64,000 nucleotides of DNA from Bacteroides graminisolvens DSM 19988 = JCM 15093 (GCF_000428125.1 NZ_ATZI01000010.1:1-64000); one strand, 5' to 3'; numbered from the stretch's first letter, positions 8,718 through 18,930 are shown. Translations and numbers: made by a program. The notes: generated by a model not told the origin, from the letters alone.

Positions 8718-11700
8718 TTAAAATTCAATATTAAAGCCCAATACGACCTTTTTGGAACTTGGATAAGAGCCTTTGTCAATACCCATACCTGAAGTAGAGT
8801 TGGCTGCCGCTTCAGGATCAAATCCAGGATATTTGGTAAAAGTGAAGAAGTCATCGAGAGAAGCATAAATGCGGAAATTGTTCATGAAAGCTTTCTTCAT
8901 CCAATTTTTAGGGAATGTATAGCCTAATTGAATTTGCTTGATTTTAAAGAATGAACCGTCGTACACTAAGGCATCCGATATTTGGTATTTATCCATATTT
9001 TCGGCACCGGCACGAGGTACAGTTCCGGTCTTATTATCTGCCGTCCATCTGTTATCATAGAATACTTCTTTTAGTTTGTTAGAGGCTGCATAATCCGGTC
9101 GGTTAATACAATTGAAAATGTCATTTCCCTGTGAACCGGTTCCGAAAATGGTAAGATCAAAGCCTTTCCATGCAGCAGTTAAGGTAATACCATAGGTAAA
9201 ATCAGGAATCGCATCGCCTATATAATCCAAATCACCATCATTCAAGTCACCACTTTCGTCCAGGTCATAGAATGTAGGATTACCCGTTTCGGGGTCAACT
9301 CCTTTGAACTTATATCCTCTGAAGTAATACACCGGATAGCCTTCTTCAAAATAAGTGATGGTACTCGTATGGAAATTAACTCCCGAGAGGCGGGTGATAG
9401 AAGGATCTATGTAGGTCACTTTATTTTTCAGAGTGGCTAAGTTACCACGAATTCCGTAACTAAAATCGCCGATCCGATCTCTCCATCCCAACTCTAATTC
9501 CCATCCTTTATTACTTACATCTCCAGCATTCATAGGAGAAGTTGTACCACCAATAATTAAAGAAGGAGTAGTTCCGGAAACCAATAAGTCTTTGGTCTTT
9601 TTATCAAAGTAGTCCAAGCTGAATGTCAACCGGTCTTTCAGAAAGCGGGCATCAAAACCTATGTTTATTTGTTCTGAGGTTTCCCATTTTAAGTCATCAT
9701 TTCCCATGGTTGAAGGTGCAGCTCCTCTCACATACGTATTGCCTAATACAAAAGGATATATGGAGCCGGACGCCATATCCGTACTGTAGGGATACCCGCT
9801 TAACGCAGCCAAACTACCATTTTGCCCCCAACTGAGACGAACTTTCAGGTTGTTCACATAACTTTTCAAGGGAGTAAAGAATGGTTCTTCAGACATGGTC
9901 CATCCTACAGAAGCAGCAGGGAAGTATCCCCATCTGTTAGTTGAAGGAAGTTGTGAAAGGTCAGCAGCATCTGCACGAAGAGAAGCCTGAAGCATATACC
10001 TGCCTGCAAATTCATAACCTGCACGGGCAAAATATGACAGCTTAGCTTTACGCGTTTTTTCCCCTTCAACACTTTTAATCGCTGATGCCGAGGCATAATT
10101 CAAATAATAAAACAACGGATCATTTTTCTGCAAAGCATCTTCTTCATTGGCAGAGAGTCCGCCCGTAACGTAATCATAAGTCGATTCCTGATAAGACAGA
10201 CCTACCATACCGGTTACCGTATGCTGGCCAAAACTTTTCATGTAGTTGGCAAAATTTTCCCACTGATAATAAATGCTGGTAGAAGATGTAGAACTCTGAC
10301 TCACATAATCCCTGCTTTGCACGGAATTGCCGTAAAAAGGAAGAGAAGTAGTAGAACTACGGGTACCTGACAAGCGGTAACCCAGACGGGAAGTAAAAGT
10401 AAGACCTTTAAACGGTTTGAAATCGGCATAAACCGATCCGGTCACATTGAAGCCACTGTTTTTAGATATATTATTGTCGCGCATAATCATGGGGTGATAT
10501 TGTTCACCCGAATAAAACTTGGACACAGCATAGTAGTTGCCGTTTTCATCTTGCAACAAATGCTTACCGCTGTTGAGAGCGTTCAACATGTGTGAAGGAA
10601 GGTCTTCATACGTATATGTATCCGGGGTAAGCGGATCGAGCTGAAGGATAGAAGTCAATAAGCTACCATATTCGTTGTTGGTGGATACATTACGTACGTT
10701 GTATTTTTCTATTTGGTTGGTTGTTCCCACTTTCAGCCACGATTTAATGTCGTATTCGGAATTAATGGTGGCAGTTAGTCGCTTATAAACATCCGCATCG
10801 CCTTTTACAATACCGTCATTATCAAGGTAAGTAAGAGAGAGATAATAGTTTCCTTTGTCACCGCCATTGGTAAACGAAACATTGTGTTTCTGCATCTGAC
10901 TGTTCTCAAATGCTACATCTGTCCAAGACGTATTAGTCACTCCATCCCAATTATTGAGCAAATAGCTTTCCGTGAACGTGTTCGATTCAACCATATAATC
11001 GATGTACTGCTCAGCGTTCAGCATTTTAGGAACACGCGCTAAAGACTGCGTGGACCATTGAAAATCATAAGTAATCTTTCCCTGGCCGGCTTTTCCTTTC
11101 TTTGTAGTAATCAATATGACGCCATTTCCTGCTTCGGCACCATAAATAGCAGCAGATGCCGCATCCTTCAATACTTCCATCGAAGCGATGTCATTAGGAT
11201 CTAAACCACTGATATCAGACAAACGAATACCATCGACTACATATAAAGGGTCAGAAGAAACGTTAGATGAATAACCGCGCACACGAACCGTAGGTGATGC
11301 TCCCGGTGCAGCTGAGGTTTGAATAACTTGAACACCTGCTGTTTTTCCCTGCAAAGCTGCCGGAGCGTTACTGATGGTACGATTCTGCATGTCTTCTGCT
11401 TTCACTTGGGAGATAGCACCGGTTACTGAGCTTTTCTTTTGAACGCCATAACCTACTACCACTACTTCTTCCAACGTTTTGGAATCTTCTTTCAAGCTAA
11501 TATTCATTACAGGCGTTACTGCTTTTTTCTCCTGAGTAACGTAGCCAATATATGAATAAACAATAACGGTTCCTTCTTTAACGGATAATACATAGCTACC
11601 GTCAAGATCGGTGATGGTACCATTTGAGGTGCCTTTTTCGAATACGCTTACGCCAATGATCGGCTCATTAAGCTCGTCAACTACTTTTCCGGAAATCTTA

Positions 11701-11798
11701 ACCAGATTCTGTGCCAATGCGAAATGCATAGTCAGAATGGTGAAAAGGACTAAAGATGTTAGTCTTCTCAATGAATTGTGCTTCATAACTTTTTTCAT
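8718..11798 (-). CDS. susC-like: SusC-family TonB-dependent outer-membrane transporter
   Basis: The 1026-residue protein starts with a signal peptide (about 1-30, HFALAQ). A carboxypeptidase-D-like beta-sandwich follows (about 33-108, ISGKVVDELNEPIIGVSVFE), then a TonB-type plug (LQGKTAGVQVIQTSAAPGA, VRVRGYSS, DPLYVVDGIRL) and a 22-strand barrel ending in the usual aromatic C-terminus (VVLGFNIEF). It has no N-terminal sigma-regulator STN domain, in keeping with control by the hybrid two-component system. It imports oligosaccharides across the outer membrane with its SusD lid. The start at 11798 gives a slightly long leader; Met5 is an alternative. Confidence 0.94.
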   Translation of the reverse strand: MKKVMKHNSLRRLTSLVLFTILTMHFALAQNLVKISGKVVDELNEPIIGVSVFEKGTSNGTITDLDGSYVLSVKEGTVIVYSYIGYVTQEKKAVTPVMNISLKEDSKTLEEVVVVGYGVQKKSSVTGAISQVKAEDMQNRTISNAPAALQGKTAGVQVIQTSAAPGASPTVRVRGYSSNVSSDPLYVVDGIRLSDISGLDPNDIASMEVLKDAASAAIYGAEAGNGVILITTKKGKAGQGKITYDFQWSTQSLARVPKMLNAEQYIDYMVESNTFTESYLLNNWDGVTNTSWTDVAFENSQMQKHNVSFTNGGDKGNYYLSLTYLDNDGIVKGDADVYKRLTATINSEYDIKSWLKVGTTNQIEKYNVRNVSTNNEYGSLLTSILQLDPLTPDTYTYEDLPSHMLNALNSGKHLLQDENGNYYAVSKFYSGEQYHPMIMRDNNISKNSGFNVTGSVYADFKPFKGLTFTSRLGYRLSGTRSSTTSLPFYGNSVQSRDYVSQSSTSSTSIYYQWENFANYMKSFGQHTVTGMVGLSYQESTYDYVTGGLSANEEDALQKNDPLFYYLNYASASAIKSVEGEKTRKAKLSYFARAGYEFAGRYMLQASLRADAADLSQLPSTNRWGYFPAASVGWTMSEEPFFTPLKSYVNNLKVRLSWGQNGSLAALSGYPYSTDMASGSIYPFVLGNTYVRGAAPSTMGNDDLKWETSEQINIGFDARFLKDRLTFSLDYFDKKTKDLLVSGTTPSLIIGGTTSPMNAGDVSNKGWELELGWRDRIGDFSYGIRGNLATLKNKVTYIDPSITRLSGVNFHTSTITYFEEGYPVYYFRGYKFKGVDPETGNPTFYDLDESGDLNDGDLDYIGDAIPDFTYGITLTAAWKGFDLTIFGTGSQGNDIFNCINRPDYAASNKLKEVFYDNRWTADNKTGTVPRAGAENMDKYQISDALVYDGSFFKIKQIQLGYTFPKNWMKKAFMNNFRIYASLDDFFTFTKYPGFDPEAAANSTSGMGIDKGSYPSSKKVVLGFNIEF

Positions 11799-11854
11799 TC
11801 TTTTTACTAGATTAATAAGTATAACTTAAGGTATAATATAAATTGTGCTTTTGC

Positions 11855-13504
11855 TTAAAAACCGCGAGTTGGAAAGGTTCTCACCAGTTCTATCAGTTCT
11901 TTATCGTGATTGCATTTTATCTCTGAATTATCTTTAAACAACATGGTAGCACCCTGATCTACCGTATAAGGATTCCATTGGGGCAGGCCTTTCGCATTTG
12001 GATTTCCCGTTTTAGCAAAGTTTAGCCATGCATCGCTCATCTTTTCACCCAGTTGGCAAGCAGCTGTTCCGCCGCCGGTCATATTGGCGTGACGTGTTAC
12101 GTTGTTAAAAACAAAAGGAATTTCCATGCAATGTGTACTGCGTAACATTCCATCTAAAACCGGAGACTCCCAAGCAAACAAATACATGTACACAGGGGCT
12201 CCTTTTTGAAGGGATTTTAGTTTGGCCTGTTCTATGGCACCCGGACGAAAAGTAAAATCAACATCAACCAAATCTTTAGGTTGATAAACGGGATAAGCTT
12301 TCTCAAAAGCCTTTAAAAATTCATCCGTACGGTTGCCATATTTATTTCGTAAGAAATCGACAGCCATTTCTTTTGTGGCCGAACGAAAAGCCGGTACATA
12401 CGTACTCATTGTGAATTCATGCAAAGTCGTTCCTATAATTAAGGGTATATCTTTTGATAGTTCAAGGGAAGAGGGCTCAAAAGGTTGGGCAGGCAAAACA
12501 TGGCCATCTACAGTTGGTGCCCAGCCAAATATAAAGGAAGACACTCCGTCTTTATCGGCCTCAGCACGGGCTTTCACAATTGCTTTTTCTCCCGCTGCAA
12601 GCAGTCGCTCATAAGGAATCTTTTTCAGCTCGTCAACTTGAGAAGCGGTTAAGCCCAACTCTTCAACTGTGATTTGAGCTATGCGACGAGAATATTGAGA
12701 CTCCATTGTACGCAACATGGAGCCGCTTTGCACAATGGCCTTATGAAACAAACCCTTTGCCGATGGGGTTGCCAAAAGTGTAGAAACCTTTCCTCCCCCA
12801 CCCGATTGGCCAAAGATTGTAACATTAGATGCATCTCCTCCAAAAGCTGCGATATTTTTATGAATCCATTGAAGTGCTGCTACGATATCAAGCAAACCGG
12901 CATTGCCGGATTGTGCATACTTATCTCCAAAAGAAGAAAGATCTAGAAAACCCAGTACATTCAAACGATGATTCAGTGTAACAACAACTACATCACCTTT
13001 TTGAGCTAAATTCGTTCCATCATAAGAAGGTAACTCTTGCCCCGAACCGGCCGAATATCCACCACCGTGTAACCAGACCATTACCGGCCGTTTGCAACCG
13101 TCATTCACACCGCAAGTCCAAATGTTCACTCTCAAACAATTTTCGTCAGGAAAACCGTCGTCCCAATGAAAAGCAAATGCATGTTCGTCACTATACCAAC
13201 CCGTGCGTTTTCCTTGTGGACAGGTAGGACCATAGGCACGCGAACTACGAATTCCCTCCCATTTGTCGGGAGCAGTGGGCGGCATAAAACGTTCGGCTTT
13301 AGCATAAGGAATTCCCTTGTATATATACACGCCGTCTTTTACATATCCGGCCACTTGACCGAATTCGGTCTGCGCTACGGCTCTGTCTGAAGAAGCTATA
13401 ATTTCTCCCGACTGAGGAATTTTCTTTTCGGGAGCAGCCGCTGCAGCGTGCAGGAATACACAAAAAGAAACAATCAGTACAACTGATAAAAATAGGTTTT
13501 TCAT
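11855..13504 (-). CDS. type-B carboxylesterase (secreted)
   Basis: The 549-residue protein has a signal peptide (about 1-22, ending near AAAA). It belongs to the carboxylesterase/acetylcholinesterase fold family: NCLRVNIWTC, VMVWLHGGGYSAGSG (oxyanion hole) and TIFGQSGGGGKVS with Ser234 as nucleophile. The usual GESAGG elbow is GQSGGG here. The Glu of the triad likely lies in the FSMSTY region (EFTMST) and the His in RSTHCMEIPF. It is the first gene of the operon and the second esterase in it, which suggests a heavily acylated substrate. Glycan loci often encode such enzymes as acetyl or aromatic-acid esterases. Its exact substrate is unknown. Confidence 0.88.
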   Translation of the reverse strand: MKNLFLSVVLIVSFCVFLHAAAAAPEKKIPQSGEIIASSDRAVAQTEFGQVAGYVKDGVYIYKGIPYAKAERFMPPTAPDKWEGIRSSRAYGPTCPQGKRTGWYSDEHAFAFHWDDGFPDENCLRVNIWTCGVNDGCKRPVMVWLHGGGYSAGSGQELPSYDGTNLAQKGDVVVVTLNHRLNVLGFLDLSSFGDKYAQSGNAGLLDIVAALQWIHKNIAAFGGDASNVTIFGQSGGGGKVSTLLATPSAKGLFHKAIVQSGSMLRTMESQYSRRIAQITVEELGLTASQVDELKKIPYERLLAAGEKAIVKARAEADKDGVSSFIFGWAPTVDGHVLPAQPFEPSSLELSKDIPLIIGTTLHEFTMSTYVPAFRSATKEMAVDFLRNKYGNRTDEFLKAFEKAYPVYQPKDLVDVDFTFRPGAIEQAKLKSLQKGAPVYMYLFAWESPVLDGMLRSTHCMEIPFVFNNVTRHANMTGGGTAACQLGEKMSDAWLNFAKTGNPNAKGLPQWNPYTVDQGATMLFKDNSEIKCNHDKELIELVRTFPTRGF

Positions 13505-13535
13505 AAACGTATTAGTTTTATAATTAACTCGGCTA

Positions 13536-13543
13536 CAATATTA
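13536..13543 (-). promoter_or_regulatory. candidate -7 box of the utilisation operon
   Basis: Minus strand TAATATTG, one base off the Bacteroides TAnnTTTG consensus, 32 bases upstream of the carboxylesterase start. No TTTG is found at the -33 distance. A weak promoter of this kind fits dependence on an activator bound at the repeats further upstream. Confidence 0.4.
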
Positions 13544-13584
13544 GTCTTCTTTTAGTTGAAGCATTTCTTCATTTATCCGAAAGA

Positions 13585-13644
13585 TTTGTCTATTGGTTCA
13601 AAGAGGCTGTTCTGTATGTTCAAATGTTTGTCTATAAGTTCAAA
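13585..13644. promoter_or_regulatory. triple GTTCAAA direct repeat, candidate regulator-binding site
   Basis: GTTCAAA occurs at 13596-13602, 13618-13624 and 13638-13644, i.e. at 22- and 20-base spacing, on the same helical face. The outer two copies are embedded in near-identical 18-mers (TTTGTCTATTGGTTCAAA and TTTGTCTATAAGTTCAAA). They lie between the divergent operon and the hybrid two-component regulator, about 60-110 bases upstream of the likely operon start point. AraC-type regulators bind such direct repeats. The assignment to the neighbouring regulator is inference. Confidence 0.55.
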
Positions 13645-13727
13645 TCGCCTTTAATGATAGTATAAAAGACAATTTTTCTTTTTATTTTAGCACCGAAAAC
13701 AAGAAAAACACTTTATACTCTTTTGGC

Positions 13728-16700
13728 ATGAAAGCACCTTGGTTCATTCTGTTATTATATATATTGGTATCTTGTCACGCTGTTGATAAGAGCAAAGAAC
13801 AAGAATCCGAACTACAGAGTTTGGTTATTGCAAGTGACCTTTCAAATCAACAGATAAAATCCATTGCCGAAGATGCGCAAGGCCATATATGGATAGGAAC
13901 ATTTCGGGGGCTGAACAAATTCAATGCAAATGAGTATCACCAGTATTTTTGCGCAGATGACTCACTCGGATTACCAGACAATCAGATTCAAGACATCTTG
14001 CTCGACTCAAAAAAACAATTATGGATAGCTACGGTAAACGGTGTATGCCAATATACCGACCAAGATAATTTTGTGCATATTCCGATAAACGCCAGCAATA
14101 AAAACATGGTTCAACTGATCGAGAACAAAGAAGGGCGAATGTTTTTCAACGCTGTATTACAACTTTATGCTTATAATCCGCTAACAAAAAGCATTGATTG
14201 TGTAATTCCCAATCTGGATCCAAACCACACTTTTAACGTTAGGTGTTATGTAGATGATAATGATAAACTATGGGTTGTAAGTCCCCGTGCATTGGTGTGT
14301 TATGATTCATCAACCTTGGTATTAAAAGATTCTATTTCATTAAAAGGGACTCCTTCTTATTCTTTTATGCACAATAAAAAGGAGTTGTGGCTTACAGGTA
14401 ATCATACAATTGCAATCTTTGACACACAGACTCATCAATTCAAGGAACTGCCTCAGGCGATTAAGCAGCATCCGTTACTTTCAAATGCAAATATAGAATA
14501 CATACACCCGTATGGCGATAATAGCTTACTGATAAATACCTCCAAGCACGGAATGTTTTATTATAATTTCATTGATAATACGGTAACACATCAGGAAGAG
14601 GACGGATTCCCATTTGAGGTTCCTCATTTTAAAATTAGTAAGATTTTTACGGATTCACAAAAGAACCTTTGGTTTGGTTCGCTCGACCAAGGAATTAGTG
14701 TCTCTTATCACTATAAAGAGCGCTTTAACAACAACAACTACCTACGCTCTGCTTTAGAAAATAAATCAGTTGTCTCTATAGCGGCTGAAAAGAATCACAA
14801 TATATGGATCTCCACACTAATGAACGGATTATATGTATATGACATTCAGAATCAAAAAATGGAGAATATAACTATTGAAAAACTATTTCCTCAGGAAAAA
14901 CAAAGAGCTATTTATGTAAATCAGATTTTTGTAGATAACGCAAACGATATTTGGATGACCGCAACTAATAACACCGTTTTAAAATGTAGCTATATCAATG
15001 GAAGTCTAAAAATAAAGGCTCAATATAACGTTTTTTATCCCATGTCAATTACACAAGACCATTACGGAACCATGTGGATAGGAACGGCCAGCGTGTATCT
15101 TTATGCATTGAAACAAGGTGATACTGAATTTCGTCCTATTAAAATGTATGATACGCGGTTTACTTTTATTCCCAGTTTACTTCCGTTAAAAAGCGGAAGT
15201 GTACTAATAGCAGCATTCAATCAGCCGATGAAATTAATTGATTCAAAAAGTTTGCAGATAAAAGAGCTGGCTGTATCCCCTCAAGATATGAAAACAAGCA
15301 TCCGTCGATCCGTATTTATTCCAACAGCCATTTATGAAGACACGCAGGGTGAAATATGGATAGGAACTGTAAGTAACGGCTTGTTATGTTATTCTCCTCA
15401 AACAGGTAAAATAAGACCGGTGCCGGGCACTGCATGTCTAGATATCTCGGGCATTGAGGAAGACAAACAAGGCCTTTTATGGGTAAGCACTCAATATGGG
15501 TTGAGTAAATATGACAGAATAGCTGATAAATTCTCAAATTATTATGCTGCTGATGGAATTGGCGGCAATCAGTTCTATGACCGTTCGTCGTGCCCTTTAC
15601 CGGACGGAACCTTATTATTTGGGGGAACTCACGGACTTACATTCTTCAATCCGGCAGATATTCCCGTTAAACGAAACATTCCGATTTTGTTTCAAGACCT
15701 TAAAATTGATAACCGCCTAATACGTCCTGCTAAAGGAGAATGTATCGACAAACATTTATCTTATAAACCAAACATACAGCTAAAACACTATCAAAACAGT
15801 TTCAGCATTTCATTTGCAGCACCCGATTATTGCGAGCATGGGCGTGTGCACTACCATTACATGCTAGAAAACTTTGACAAAGACTGGATTGACGCCGGAA
15901 ATAATCACGAAGCCTATTATGCTAATCTGCCATCAGGGAAATATTCTTTCAAGGTTAAAATCACAAACAACGATAAGAGTATTATTGAAGCCGAAGATGC
16001 TATTCAAGTAACGGTGAAACCGGCCCCATGGGCAACTTGGTGGGCATATTCCATCTACTTTATAATTGCTGCAGGCATCATCGGTTCATTTATTAGCATT
16101 TATTTACGCATTCGCTCTGAAAAAAAACTCGCACAAAAAGCGGAACTGGAAAAAGAGCAAGAACGACGCGTCAATAAGATGAATATGAGTTTCTTTGCTA
16201 ATGTTTCTCACGAATTTCGTACTCCGCTGACAATGATAGCCGGTCCTGTTACCCAACTGTGTAATAATCCCGAGATTTCAGGCGATAACAAAGCATTACT
16301 CTTCATCGTACAACGCAGCGTAGAACGCATGCTCAGACTCGTAAATCAACTGATGGATTTCCACAAACTGGAAAATGATACGATCAAACTGAAAGTTAGC
16401 AAAATTGACATTATCTCTTTCTTGCAACAATTAGTTGACGTATACCGAACAAACGCAAAAGAAAAAGGTATCACTCTGAACACATTCGGACTGGAGGATT
16501 CTTTATTAGCATGGGTGGATGAAGATAAAATGGATAAAATATTTGGTAACTTAATGTCGAATGCACTCAAGTTTACTCCTATAGGAGGATGCATTGAAGT
16601 GCATTTGGATCTCGTAAACAGAGAAGAAGCCGGTCTTTGTTTTGCACTAACAGAAAAAGATAAGGATGTGCAATTCATTCAAATCTCGGTAAGCAACACC

Positions 16701-17780
16701 GGTCAAACAATACCTGACAACAAACTAGATAAAATATTTGAACGGTACTACCAAATGACTAATCAGAATGAAGGTATATACAATTGGGGAACCGGCATTG
16801 GTTTATACTATGCCCGTAGCCTCACTCAAATCCATCACGGATATATAAAAGCCGGAAAATCTGATAATGGACAAGGAGTCGTATTCACTTTTATACTTCC
16901 TATCAATGACATTTCTTATGAAGAAAACGAACGAAGCAAGAGACAAAAATCTCAAACGGATGCTTTTCCGTTGATTCAGGAAAAAACTGTTTATATGAAG
17001 AATGAAGATAGCGAAAATACTGAAAAACAAAATAGCATATTAGTCATTGATGACGACACGGAAGTGGTTCATTATTTAAAAACGCTATTATCTCCTTATT
17101 ACAAGATTATCTACCGATTTGATGCCAACAGCGCACTGCAGGCATTGAAAGAGGATGCACCCGATTTAATTTTAAGTGATGTAGTAATGCCAGGCAAAAA
17201 TGGATATGAATTTTGCAGGGAGATCAAAGAAGACTTGCAACTTTGCCACATTCCGGTAATTCTGGTCACCGCAAAAGCTACGGTACAGAACCAGGTAGAA
17301 GGTCTAAATACAGGAGCCGATGCATACGTAACCAAACCGTTTGACCCCAGTTACTTGTTGGCTCTGATCAGTTCTTTGCTCAGAAATCGAGAAAAAGTAC
17401 GCAACTTACTAGGTAGAGCTACACAAACAGACAAACTTGATGATAACATTCTTTCTCCTCAAGATAAGTCTTTTATGACCAACCTTTATCAATTAATGGA
17501 AAACGAATTGTCGAATCCGGAACTGGATGTTGCTCGAATGACGGAAATGCTCAAGATTTCACGAACCAAATTTTATTATAAGGTTAAAGGACTTACCGGT
17601 GAGAATCCGAGTTTCTTCTTTAAAACTTATAAATTAAACCGTGCAGCTGAGCTATTAGTAGAAGGGAAATATACGGTTTCTGAAATTGCTGATCTTACAG
17701 GATTCAGCACACTTTCACATTTCTCCAAAAGCTTCAAGAAACAATTTGGAATAACCCCTAGCGAGTACAACAAAACCTAG
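13728..17780 (+). CDS. hybrid two-component system sensor/regulator (HTCS)
   Basis: One 1350-residue protein joins a whole signalling pathway. An N-terminal signal with a lipobox-like LVSC is followed by periplasmic two-component-regulator beta-propeller repeats (about 35-680, many W-I-G-T type blades), a Y_Y_Y domain (about 690-765) and a membrane segment (about 770-792). Next come HisKA with His828 in ANVSHEFRTP, an ATPase domain (GTGIGLYYARSL near 1020), a receiver with Asp1151 in LILSDVVMPG, and an AraC-type helix-turn-helix (about 1245-1350, EIADLTGFSTLSHFSKSFKK). It is expected to bind a breakdown product of the target glycan in the periplasm and activate the divergent operon. All phosphotransfer residues are present, so it should be functional. 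Confidence 0.95.
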   Translation: MKAPWFILLLYILVSCHAVDKSKEQESELQSLVIASDLSNQQIKSIAEDAQGHIWIGTFRGLNKFNANEYHQYFCADDSLGLPDNQIQDILLDSKKQLWIATVNGVCQYTDQDNFVHIPINASNKNMVQLIENKEGRMFFNAVLQLYAYNPLTKSIDCVIPNLDPNHTFNVRCYVDDNDKLWVVSPRALVCYDSSTLVLKDSISLKGTPSYSFMHNKKELWLTGNHTIAIFDTQTHQFKELPQAIKQHPLLSNANIEYIHPYGDNSLLINTSKHGMFYYNFIDNTVTHQEEDGFPFEVPHFKISKIFTDSQKNLWFGSLDQGISVSYHYKERFNNNNYLRSALENKSVVSIAAEKNHNIWISTLMNGLYVYDIQNQKMENITIEKLFPQEKQRAIYVNQIFVDNANDIWMTATNNTVLKCSYINGSLKIKAQYNVFYPMSITQDHYGTMWIGTASVYLYALKQGDTEFRPIKMYDTRFTFIPSLLPLKSGSVLIAAFNQPMKLIDSKSLQIKELAVSPQDMKTSIRRSVFIPTAIYEDTQGEIWIGTVSNGLLCYSPQTGKIRPVPGTACLDISGIEEDKQGLLWVSTQYGLSKYDRIADKFSNYYAADGIGGNQFYDRSSCPLPDGTLLFGGTHGLTFFNPADIPVKRNIPILFQDLKIDNRLIRPAKGECIDKHLSYKPNIQLKHYQNSFSISFAAPDYCEHGRVHYHYMLENFDKDWIDAGNNHEAYYANLPSGKYSFKVKITNNDKSIIEAEDAIQVTVKPAPWATWWAYSIYFIIAAGIIGSFISIYLRIRSEKKLAQKAELEKEQERRVNKMNMSFFANVSHEFRTPLTMIAGPVTQLCNNPEISGDNKALLFIVQRSVERMLRLVNQLMDFHKLENDTIKLKVSKIDIISFLQQLVDVYRTNAKEKGITLNTFGLEDSLLAWVDEDKMDKIFGNLMSNALKFTPIGGCIEVHLDLVNREEAGLCFALTEKDKDVQFIQISVSNTGQTIPDNKLDKIFERYYQMTNQNEGIYNWGTGIGLYYARSLTQIHHGYIKAGKSDNGQGVVFTFILPINDISYEENERSKRQKSQTDAFPLIQEKTVYMKNEDSENTEKQNSILVIDDDTEVVHYLKTLLSPYYKIIYRFDANSALQALKEDAPDLILSDVVMPGKNGYEFCREIKEDLQLCHIPVILVTAKATVQNQVEGLNTGADAYVTKPFDPSYLLALISSLLRNREKVRNLLGRATQTDKLDDNILSPQDKSFMTNLYQLMENELSNPELDVARMTEMLKISRTKFYYKVKGLTGENPSFFFKTYKLNRAAELLVEGKYTVSEIADLTGFSTLSHFSKSFKKQFGITPSEYNKT

Positions 17781-17813
17781 ATACTTTATCTTTGAAAGAG
17801 AAAAAGCCAATTA

Positions 17814-18290
17814 TCAATCCGTAATAAGTACTGTGACATAAGCCGAAATACCTTCTTCACGGCCGGTGAATCCTAGTTTTTCAGTTGTAGTGGCTTTGAT
17901 CGAAACATCATCCGTATCAATACCCATGACACGAGCCAACGTTTCCTGCATAGCCGGAATATGTGCTTTAAGCTTGGGACGCTCAGCACAGATCGTGGCA
18001 TCAATATTGCCTACCTTATATCCTTTAGTGGCAATAATTTCAATGGTTTGGGCAAGAAGTAATTTGCTGTCAACGTCCTTGTATTCTCCGGCTGTATCAG
18101 GGAAATGATAACCGATATCGCGCATATTTGCCGCCCCTAATAAAGCATCGCAAATGGCGTGAACCAGCACGTCGGCATCCGAATGGCCCAACAATCCTTT
18201 TTCATGTTCCAGGCGTATGCCCCCTAGCCACAGGTCCCGTCCAGCAACCAGTTGGTGAACGTCAAAGCCAAATCCTACTCTTATTTTCAT
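17814..18290 (-). CDS. ispF: 2-C-methyl-D-erythritol 2,4-cyclodiphosphate synthase
   Basis: 158 residues, the family length. It catalyses the fifth step of the non-mevalonate isoprenoid pathway, forming the cyclodiphosphate from the CDP-methylerythritol 2-phosphate. Metal ligands are visible as Asp10 and His12 (GFDVHQL) and His44 (GHSDADVLVHAICDALLG), and the C-terminal signature IKATTTEKLGFTGREEGISA is intact. It ends 33 bases from the convergent regulator gene and is followed upstream by a FAH-family gene 23 bases away, so the two probably share a transcript with rex. Confidence 0.96.
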   Translation of the reverse strand: MKIRVGFGFDVHQLVAGRDLWLGGIRLEHEKGLLGHSDADVLVHAICDALLGAANMRDIGYHFPDTAGEYKDVDSKLLLAQTIEIIATKGYKVGNIDATICAERPKLKAHIPAMQETLARVMGIDTDDVSIKATTTEKLGFTGREEGISAYVTVLITD

Positions 18291-18313
18291 GATAACGAAT
18301 GTTTATTGATTGT

Positions 18314-18928
18314 TTACCGAATGTGGAAATCGAGTAACTTCTCTCCTTCCAGAAAACCTTGAAGGTGCTGACCAACGCTAACCGGACCAACGCCCGAAGG
18401 AGTGCCGGTAAACAGCAGGTCGCCTATCTTCAGGGTAACAAATTTGCTTACGTAGGCAATGATTTCATCAATCCCGAAAAGCATGTTAGCCGTACAGCCC
18501 TGTTGAACGGTCTGACCGTCAATTTGCAAACTGAACTGAAGTTGTTGCACATCGGCAAACTGTGTTACCGGAACAAAAGTACCGATAGCAGCCGAATTAT
18601 CAAAACCTTTGCAGAGCTCCCACGGATTACCTGCTTCGCGAAACTTTCGCTGCAAATCACGCGCAGTAAAGTCGATTCCTACTGTTAGCGCATCATAATA
18701 ACGATGAGCGAAACGAGAAGCTATGTTTTTACCCAAACGATTGATGCGTACAACCACTTCGGTTTCATAATGTATCTCTTCTGAAAAATCGGGTATAAAA
18801 AAAGGCTTACCGTCTTTTAGTATAGCCGAATCTGGTTTCATGAAGATAACAGGGTCTGTATTAACACGCGTATGCCGCATCTCTTCATTATGAGCGGCAT
18901 AATTCATTCCAATAGCTATAATCTTCAT
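18314..18928 (-). CDS. fumarylacetoacetate hydrolase (FAH) family protein
   Basis: 204 residues, a single-domain FAH protein. The metal-binding pattern is visible in EIHYETEVVVRI (two Glu) and further on in the GIDFTARDLQ segment; TGTPSGVGPV is the conserved FAH loop. Relatives act as acylpyruvases or oxaloacetate tautomerase/decarboxylase (FAHD1 type), which its length fits best. The gene overlaps no other, lying 2 bases from the end of rex and 23 bases before ispF. The reaction in this organism is not certain. Confidence 0.88.
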   Translation of the reverse strand: MKIIAIGMNYAAHNEEMRHTRVNTDPVIFMKPDSAILKDGKPFFIPDFSEEIHYETEVVVRINRLGKNIASRFAHRYYDALTVGIDFTARDLQRKFREAGNPWELCKGFDNSAAIGTFVPVTQFADVQQLQFSLQIDGQTVQQGCTANMLFGIDEIIAYVSKFVTLKIGDLLFTGTPSGVGPVSVGQHLQGFLEGEKLLDFHIR

Positions 18929-18930
18929 GC

